Assembly: GCA_002887195.1 (NCBI GenBank)
Contig: PJAB01001592.1
Location: 1 to 13,425, forward strand
Length of the DNA stretch: 13,425 nt
Direction: 5' to 3'
Source of the DNA: Chrysochromulina parva
Taxonomy: Eukaryota; Haptophyta; Prymnesiales; Chrysochromulinaceae
The position numbers were made by a program, and so were the translations under genes. Shown piece after piece: positions 8,108 through 13,425 of the stretch; the first letter of the stretch is position 1; every line of letters starts with the position of its first letter. The notes below the pieces were generated by a model. That model ran no database searches. It saw only the letters and a program-made list of their open reading frames with translations, and had not been told where the DNA came from.

Positions 8108-9809
8108 GGGAGGTCTGCACCTCCGCGTCCGCAAATCCGCGCAGCTTGCGCGCAATCTGTGACCCTTCACAGAAGGCGGTGAGATCGAAGAGATTGAGAT
8201 GATCCACACGAAGCGCCGAGAGGAACTCGTTCAAGCGCACGATGCGCTCCGTCACCTCGCCGCTGCCGCCGCCTCCGCCCACACGCGGAGCGCCCGCCGC
8301 CGGCGGCTGGAGCGCTGCTCGGAGCGCGCGTACGACTTGGAGGAGCTGCTGCACGCACAGGCGGTTGGTCGGCTTGAGGCGAGCGTGGTACTTTTCAGCG
8401 TACTGGGCCAGCTGGGCAGAGACTTCGGAGAGCTGTCGGGCGGTGAGCGTGACGGAGTGCGTGTCGTTGATCGTGTCGATGAGGTTATGTGCCTCGTCCA
8501 CGATGACTACCGAGCGGCGCAGGGAGAGGCCCAGAGATTCCCGTGTCCCCGCATGCAGCAGCGATGCATACGGCAGCAGCACTAGTTGCGCGTCTGGGAG
8601 CGCATCTCTGGCGGCATAGTAGGCGCAGCAGCCCTCGCGCCTCCCGAGGGCGCCAAGCTCCTCCACGTCACGGGGCGCCAGCAGCGCGCTGTCCGTCACC
8701 GCCTGGCGCGCCTCCTTGTTCGCCGCATCCCTTGGACGATGTAACGGGCAGCCTGCTCCACCTCCATCTCCTCCAAGTCCGCGATCGCCCTCGCGTGTCG
8801 TCCGGTCTGCCGCCGCACCCTCGTTGCCCTTGCCCGCCGCCCGCTTCGCCTTCGCCGCCTTGGACTGAAGGTCGAGGCAGAGCTCATTCACCCGCTCGGC
8901 ACCACCCGGGGCGCCGCGCACCGCCTCGTTGGTGCAGAGCGCCTTTCGGCTGCCGAGAGAGACGACGCCGAGCTGCTTGGCGAACGCAGTCTTGCGCACC
9001 TCGCCCACTACCTGCGCCAACTGTGAGTGCGTCCTAGAGCAGTAGTAGATCCGCCACGGCGTGCGCGGCGTGCCTCCCTCGCCATCCACACCGCCGTCGG
9101 CGTCCTCCCCATCGCTTGGGCCGCCCAACTCAGCGTCCGAGATCTCGAGCACGGCGCGACGGCGCGCGTCCGACGCTGCCGAGTGCCATTCTCCCAGCAG
9201 GAACTCGTCCATGCTCGCGCCGCTCGTCGTCGTCGTCGCCGCCGCCGCCTTGGCTATCGCCGATACGCCGCCCAAGTGGCGTACGCCTCCGCCGCCTCCG
9301 CCGACATCGCCCTGCCACGAAGTTCCCGCGCGGGCATGCTGCTGCTCGGCGCGCCGCCGGCTGCTACGTAACGCCTCGTACTGTTGCAGCCGCTTCGTGC
9401 GCACCTCACGCTTCTCGGCGAGCGCGCTCGAGCGCCGCTGCAGTCGGCTCAGCTTCATGTCGGTGTACCAGTTGTCGACCCAATCTTCGGCGTCAGCCTC
9501 GCTCGCCGCGAGCTTCTCCTCGAGCAGGCGCTCCTCGCGACGCTGTTGATCCTGCAGCCAGCGTAGCGCGCCGCACACGAGCGAGAGCGACTTGCCCGTG
9601 CCCGTCGGGCTCTCAAAGACGCCGATGCCGCCATCATCGAGGCACTGGTAAAGCGAACGCATGAAGTCGAGCTGACATGCGTACGGCGGGAAGGGGAAGC
9701 CGAACGGGTGCTCATCCGGTGCCGTCGGCTCGCCTGGGAGGGCGTCCACACGCGCGCGCTTGGTATTGGCACCGGACGGCGCGGCCGTAGACGACGATAA
9801 ACTCGCCAT
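6714..9809 (-). CDS. CHL1: CHL1/DDX11-type iron-sulfur DNA helicase
   Basis: Intronless, 1031 aa (human DDX11 is about 970). XPD-like superfamily 2 motifs in order: Walker A ESPTGTGKS (66-74); motif Ia YYCSRTHSQL (~255-264); four-cysteine Fe-S region with C292, C311, C354 and C394/395; DEAH box VVIVDEAH (434-441); motif III VLAGGTMQPFADL; motif V [20 protein letters not shown] (890-909); motif VI QSIGRAIRH (952-960). The [15 protein letters not shown] and GGTMQP signatures fit DDX11/CHL1 better than FANCJ, RTEL1 or XPD. The family unwinds 5'->3', resolves forks and G-quadruplexes, and supports sister-chromatid cohesion. Insertions include a Gly-rich loop (~165-180), a ~12-residue Gln run (~570-582), an Ala/Ser tract and an eight-Asp run. 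Two E2F-like sites lie just upstream. Tandem behind the RBM22 gene with a 226-nt gap. Confidence 0.93.
8070..8105 (-). repeat. (CTG)12 / (CAG)12 triplet repeat coding polyglutamine
   Basis: Twelve perfect CTG triplets on the plus strand read as CAG (Gln) in the CHL1 frame. The tract lies between the DEAH box and motif III, next to Gly-rich residues, in a region where length variation should be tolerated. Confidence 0.9.
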
Positions 9810-9817
9810 CGATTACG

Positions 9818-9844
9818 GCGCCAAAGTGCCGGGACGGCGCGAAA
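9818..9844 (-). promoter_or_regulatory. Pair of consensus E2F/DP sites before CHL1
   Basis: On the minus strand, TTTCGCGC (9844-9837) and TTTGGCGC (9825-9818) both match the E2F consensus TTTSGCGC exactly. Their starts are 19 nt apart and the second ends 8 nt before the CHL1 ATG at 9809. E2F/DP factors drive S-phase genes in animals, plants and many algae, which fits a replication/cohesion helicase. Binding itself is inferred. Confidence 0.55.
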
Positions 9845-9887
9845 GGTGGAATCGGGGTCTCTCGATTTCTGGAATCGCCTGGGTTCA

Positions 9888-9907
9888 TCAGTCAGTCAGT
9901 CAGTTTC
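9888..9907 (-). promoter_or_regulatory. ACTG-repeat element upstream of CHL1
   Basis: Minus strand GAAACTGACTGACTGACTGA, identical over 20 bases to 332-351 upstream of the ankyrin/oxygenase gene and in the same orientation relative to transcription. It ends 79 nt before the CHL1 ATG (69 nt in the other gene). It lies in the 226-nt gap (9810-10035) that also contains the 3' end of the RBM22 transcript. Confidence 0.4.
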
Positions 9908-10035
9908 TTCGCGGTCCCCCCACGCTCACTCCACCACCGTCTCGACGGACGGCTCCGCTTCATCGGGCTCGGAAAAAAGGTGGTAATAACAAGGGTATGA
10001 TGACCTCTTGTAGACCTCTTCCAACTTGGGATATC

Positions 10036-10216
10036 TCATGGCCTCGCCCACGTGCTTTGCCCCTCGGGCGACACATAGTACGGGTGTCCCTCGGGTGAGA
10101 GGAACTCGCGCCAGCCGGGAGGCAGCCGGCGCTGCGACACGCCGGGCGGCAAGTCCACCGTGTCGTCGAGCGCTCCCGGCACCGCGGAGGCACTCGCTGG
10201 CGCGCCGCCATCGGCC

Positions 10217-10256
<40 letters not shown>

Positions 10257-11517
10257 TCTCGAGGCTGTGCAGAAAGCTGGAGAGAGGGTCCGCTCCGATG
10301 GTGACCGTGTCTGCGCCACTGCCGCTGCCAGCACTCCCCGCGACTGCGCCGCTCACCACGGCGCTCGTATGGCTGGCATCGGCGTCGCTGGCGGCGGCGC
10401 CACTGCTGGCGCTGATAAGGGAGTTGAGGATGGCGTCGAGACGGGAGGCAGTGCTCATAGCCTGCTGCCGCGCCGCCTCCGCCTCCGCTGCCGCCTCAGC
10501 CGCAGCCGCCTCGGCCGCCGCCGCCTCGGCCGCGGCAGCCTCGGCCGCCTGCTGAGCCGCCCACTGCTCACGCGTCATAGGCACCGGCTCAGACACTCTC
10601 GCGCGCTTGGCGCCGGGCGCGCCGCCCGCCGCCGCCTCATATTCCGCAGAGCCGGCGGCCCCGGGCTCGTCAGCCTCGTCAGCCTCGTCGGGAGTGGGAA
10701 AGTCCTCGGGGTACGCGGCGGCGCCTGAGGACAGGTGGCCCTTCGCCTCCATCGCTGCGAGCATCTGCTGCGCCGAGTTGCGCAGCCGCACAGCCTGGGC
10801 GCGCGGGTTGGGATCATCGTACGCCCAGCGCACGTTGATCTGCTCGTCATGGTCGAGCGTCTGCTCGGCCATGGCCTCCTTGGCGAACTCGGCGGTGGCA
10901 CGCAGGTGGTACGTGACGAACCCGCACCCCTTGCCACGCAGCACGCGGCATGACTCGATCCGACCGAACTCGCCCATATGACGCACGAGGATCTCGGTCA
11001 TCGCCTCCTCCGACGGGCGCGCGCACATACGCCCGACGTAGAGCGTCTTGCAATCCTTCGTCCACGTGCCCACGCCGCCCATGTCGTCGCGGAAGGAGCC
11101 GTGCCGATCGCGCCCGAAGATGTCGTGTGGCGCATCCGCCGAGCTCTCATCCTCCTCGGTCGGCGCGCAGTGCCGGAACGTGCAGTCCTTGCCGTACACG
11201 CAGCAGCCGCGTGCAAAGTGCAGGCAGATGTAGTTTGTGTTGGACGTGTAGTCGGCGCGCGTGAGGCCAGCGTCCGTCTCGAGACACACGCGCGTCGAGG
11301 CGCGCGCCGCCTTCTCGTAGCTGCTCTCTCCCATGTACTTGCCGTACCAGATGTTGAACTCGCCCGCGTGCTCCACCTGCTGCAGCTTGCGCAGCTGCTC
11401 AACCTGCACGCGCGCTGGCCGGTCGGGCACGACGGGCGTGACCAGCCCGTCGCCTGTGCGCCGCGCGTCCTGGTAGACGGGCGCGATATGGCCATAGTCC
11501 ATTCGGATCGAAGCCAT
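10036..11517 (-). CDS. RBM22: Cwc2/RBM22 spliceosomal RNA-binding protein with extra C-terminal WW domain
   Basis: Intronless, 493 aa from ATG 11517, which has A at -3 and G at +4. The frame is open further upstream, but that extension is Arg-rich and unlike the family. The Torus region (EFNIWYGKYMGE, ~53-64) leads into a CCCH zinc finger C98-x7-C106-x5-C112-x3-H116, the spacing of yeast Cwc2. Then FRDDMGGVGTW and an RRM with RNP2 TLYVGRM (~158-164) and RNP1 GKGCGFVTY (~195-203). The family contacts U6 snRNA and the intron in the NineTeen-complex-containing catalytic spliceosome. After an acidic linker and an (EAAAA)n helix (~325-350) and a Gly run (~422-433), the last ~30 residues form a WW domain: LPPGW, HPYYV, STWARP, then stop. 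Human RBM22 (420 aa) and yeast Cwc2 have no WW domain, so this is an added module. Confidence 0.9.
10220..10256 (-). repeat. (CCG)n triplet tract coding polyglycine in RBM22
   Basis: About twelve CCG triplets on the plus strand (GGC in the gene) give a Gly run in the low-complexity linker between the RRM and the WW domain. Likely length-variable. Confidence 0.85.
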
Positions 11518-11561
11518 TTCAATGTGTGAACACAATGGTGAACAGCAATGGCGCCCTTGCT

Positions 11562-11623
11562 GGGCTCTCACGCCGAGTTTGGGGGCTCGCTCGCGCGCGC
11601 GCCGGGCCGACAGTCCCCGTACA
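11562..11623 (-). promoter_or_regulatory. GC-rich block upstream of RBM22, copy of 4784-4836
   Basis: Plus strand GGGCTCTCACGCCGAG, a spacer with TTTGGGGGCTCGCT, CGCGCGCGC, then GGGCCGACAGTCCCCGTACA. It ends 45 nt from the RBM22 ATG. Order and orientation of the parts match the block before the esterase gene, while the flanks do not, so the block itself is what is conserved. Confidence 0.45.
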
Positions 11624-11893
11624 ATCGTGGTGCAAACGTGACACACATTTCGACTGAGTGGAGAAACTCTTGACTTTACTAGTTGAATGTGCCCCTCTTT
11701 GCTCTTTCGTGCCCCAGGTGCTGCGCTCGCTCCAGCACGGCGCCCTAGCTGCCGTCGCGTCCGGCCTCGAGTCGAATTGGGTCGAAGGCGACGGCGCTGC
11801 GGACGCTCAGCACGGCGCGTCTTCGCTGCTCGCCCACCACGGCGCTGCATCCCTGCTCGCCGTCGTGCGCCGCTCGGCGGCTCGGGCGGCCGC

Positions 11894-12097
11894 ATGGATG
11901 CGAGCACGCTCGCGCTGCTGGTGAGTGCCGCCTGATAACCTCTGGTGACCGCTCTGATCACATCTCGGACCCTGATCTCGGAGAATCTCTCGGCTCGCAG
12001 GTCGACGGCCTGGCGGCGGCTGCGGACGCCAGTCCCGTCGAGAAGCAGGCAGTGCTCGAGACGGCGCTCGTCGGCCCTTGTGTTGTGAATTGGTGAA
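11894..12097 (+). pseudogene. Probable fragment related to the downstream C2HC protein, with one intron
   Basis: ATG 11894 to 11920, then 12001-12097 after an 80-nt intron, gives a 40-residue product beginning MDASTLALL-VDGLAAAAD and ending PCVVNW, then stop. Residues 1-34 align without gaps to residues 7-40 of the downstream protein (DAS/EAS near the start; PVEKQAVLETALVG against PADRHAALHEALDG), about 12 identities in 34, though Ala-richness inflates this. The copy stops before any zinc finger. Upstream bases 11718-11893 follow a good acceptor-like CTTTCGTGCCCCAG and could be a preceding exon in another frame. Alternatives: a small true gene, a 5' part of the downstream gene, or chance. Confidence 0.35.
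11921..12000 (+). other. Probable 80-nt intron
   Basis: A strong donor GTGAGT follows GCGCTGCTG, and the region ends CTCGGCTCGCAG before GTCGACGGC. The length of 80 nt equals that of esterase intron 1. Several CTGAT-like sequences could serve as branch points. In-frame joining (phase 0) gives a sensible Ala/Leu-rich helical sequence, whereas reading through meets a stop within the intron. Confidence 0.5.
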
Positions 12098-12170
12098 TGA
12101 GCGCTGTTTTACGTGTTGTGTGAATTTGTGAACACACGTATGTACGCCGGTCCGGTGTCTTGGGTGTCGT

Positions 12171-12176
12171 TATAAA
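12171..12176 (+). promoter_or_regulatory. TATA box for the C2HC gene
   Basis: TATAAA in the AT-richer stretch GTCGTTATAAACATTG, 195 nt before the ATG at 12372. It would place transcription start near 12200 and give a ~170-nt leader. It is the clearest TATA match in an intergenic part of the window. Confidence 0.45.
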
Positions 12177-12371
12177 CATTGAGAAAGGGTCAGTTGAATC
12201 GACACACAAGGTACCGACCAGCCACTACCACACGAAACACAGGACAGACGGGCGCTGTCCACATTGGCTGTGAATTCATACGTGACGAAACCTCCCAACG
12301 AGTTGCACGGCGCTTCCGTCCTGCCTTGTCAAGCCTGGCGCGAAGCGGAGGAACTTTGCAGCCGCACGCAC

Positions 12372-13175
12372 ATGGCACCGCTCGAGTCGATCGAAGCGTC
12401 CCTCTCGGCGCTCGGCCATGAGCTTGCCAACGCGGCGCATCTCATCATCCCGGCCGACCGGCACGCCGCACTGCATGAGGCGCTCGACGGCATAGACTCG
12501 GTCCTTGACTCCTTCTTCCTGAGGTGTGGCGACTGCGGCGAGCGCATGTCGGAAGCGGAGGTCATGGATCACGTTTGCGGCGGCCGATACGAGACGTTGC
12601 GCTGCGGCGACTGCGGCGAGCCCGTCGACAGTGCTGTCATCGCTGACCACGTGTGCTCGATGGTGTGCCCTGTGGCGAGCGCGGCGGCGGCCGCCGCAAC
12701 GTTCTCGCCGCCGTCGACCCTCGTCCGACGCTCACTATCAAGCTTCTCGTCGGGCACCGGCGGACGCTCGCTGCGCTCGCCTCACGTGCTCCGCCGCACA
12801 CTGCCGCGACGCCAGCTGCAGGCCCCGTACTCGCTCAAAGACGTACACGCGAGGGTGCAGGGCCTACGCCTCGAGATCGCCGCGGCCAACGGCAACGGGC
12901 ACGCGCCGTGGTGGGAAGTGACGACGCCGGACGCGCTAGAGGAGCTCGAAGCGGCCGTCGTCGTCGTGCGCAACGTCGTCGACACGCAATTCCTCAAATG
13001 CGGAGACTGCTTCATGCTCCTCGATCACGACGCCATCGACACGCACGTGTGCCGCGGCCGTGCCGCGCTGCCGCTGGCCGCCCCGCTGGCGGCGCCACTA
13101 CTGGCGGCGCCGATGCCGTCGCTGGCGCCCCGCCCGCTGCCGCCGTCGCCCCTGCCACCCTTGACGTGTGCGCCA

Positions 13176-13206
<31 letters not shown>

Positions 13207-13383
13207 GCCGCTTCGCGCCGCCGTGGTGGGCACCGCCAGGCGCCGGGCGCGCCTGCTGCGCCGGTACCGTTAGCGGTGATGGCTGTGGCTTGCTGTGCCC
13301 TGTGACGGCGGCGTCGGAGTCGGCAGCGTCGTCAGCAGCGTCGTCGTCGGCGGCGTCGGCGGCGTCGGCGTCGGCGGCGGCGT

Positions 13384-13425
<42 letters not shown>
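12372..13425 (+). CDS. Unrecognised protein with duplicated helix + CX2CX11HXC zinc-finger modules (3' end outside window)
   Basis: The frame is open from 12198 to the window end. 12372 is its first ATG, giving 351 codons without a stop. I do not recognise the family. Three putative zinc fingers share the exact spacing C-x2-C-x11-H-x-C: C52/C55/H67/C69, C78/C81/H93/C95 and C210/C213/H225/C227, each starting CGDC and ending HVC. Each finger of the outer pair follows a predicted two-helix segment (residues ~3-50 and ~153-208) ending DSFFLRCGDC and DTQFLKCGDC, so a ~70-residue module is duplicated. A basic Arg/Ser linker lies at ~117-148. A Pro/Ala/Leu region at ~230-290 has PPWWAPP, and the end is a Ser/Ala run. 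The spacing resembles UBZ4/zf-C2HC fingers, which however have HX3-4C, so ubiquitin or nucleic-acid binding is only a guess. Codon bias supports the frame. Confidence 0.72.
13308..13425 (+). repeat. (GCG/TCG)n triplet tract at window end
   Basis: Mixed GCG and TCG triplets, becoming almost pure GCG from about 13388 to the edge, encode a Ser/Ala run in the C2HC protein frame. Whether the frame continues to a further domain cannot be seen. Confidence 0.85.

Larger units (their letters stand above)
11518..12371. other. Divergent region between RBM22 and the C2HC gene
   Basis: 854 nt containing the RBM22 promoter side, the gene fragment at 11894-12097, and an AT-richer segment (~12080-12240) with the TATA box. 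The 10-mer TGTGAACACA occurs at 11525-11534 (8 nt from the RBM22 ATG) and at 12127-12136 (upstream of the TATA box). Nothing else in 11630-11893 could be assigned. Confidence 0.5.

Noticed and set aside
11518..11961. N-terminal extension of the RBM22 frame up to an ATG at 11961.
   Set aside because: The extension is Arg/Ala-rich with no family similarity and covers the GC-rich upstream block. The ATG at 11517 has a strong context and gives the expected Cwc2-type N-terminus.
12653..13273. A 206-codon open frame in another frame over the C2HC gene.
   Set aside because: It is Arg/Ala-rich without structure, while the frame from 12372 has three evenly spaced Cys/His fingers, a repeated module and no stop to the window end.

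Overview
This is a GC-rich nuclear window from a microbial eukaryote. Four things show this: short GT-AG introns (73-181 nt), a spliceosomal protein, a DDX11/CHL1-type DNA helicase, and long Ala/Gly/Gln/Asp low-complexity tracts. Composition, short introns and gene content suggest a marine alga, most likely a haptophyte, with pelagophytes or another GC-rich alga as alternatives. No rRNA, tRNA, CRISPR array or complete transposon was seen.

Layout. Bases 1-315 hold two copies of a 204-nt tandem repeat. 420-3020 (+) encodes a membrane-anchored ankyrin-repeat protein ending in a 2-oxoglutarate/Fe(II) oxygenase domain, split by one odd intron. It converges on 3192-4718 (-), a three-exon SGNH/PC-esterase (TBL-like) protein. 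This is divergent from 5065-6063 (+), an intronless DGAT2-family acyltransferase. After a 650-nt gap come two tandem minus-strand genes: the CHL1/DDX11 helicase (6714-9809) and a Cwc2/RBM22 splicing factor with an extra C-terminal WW domain (10036-11517). The right end (+) holds a probable gene fragment (11894-12097), a TATA box, and an unrecognised protein with C2HC zinc-finger modules (12372 to past the window edge). That last frame stays open to the edge.

Main signals. (1) Introns in two unrelated genes share a GATTGCCTCT decamer repeat and a similar 3' end, always in the sense direction. The ankyrin-gene intron is two tandem copies of one GT...AG unit with 19-nt direct repeats at its borders, as expected of introner-like elements. 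(2) The right-hand gene contains an internally duplicated helical + CX2CX11HXC module, and a fragment of that module seems to lie just upstream. (3) Cwc2 is fused to a WW domain. (4) Two consensus E2F sites precede CHL1. (5) An identical 20-mer of ACTG repeats lies 70-80 nt upstream of two genes, in the same orientation relative to each.

The genes do not form a single pathway. They are a dense eukaryotic mixture: glycan/secretory modification (oxygenase, esterase), neutral lipid synthesis, genome maintenance and splicing. All functional calls rest on motifs read by eye; no database search was possible.
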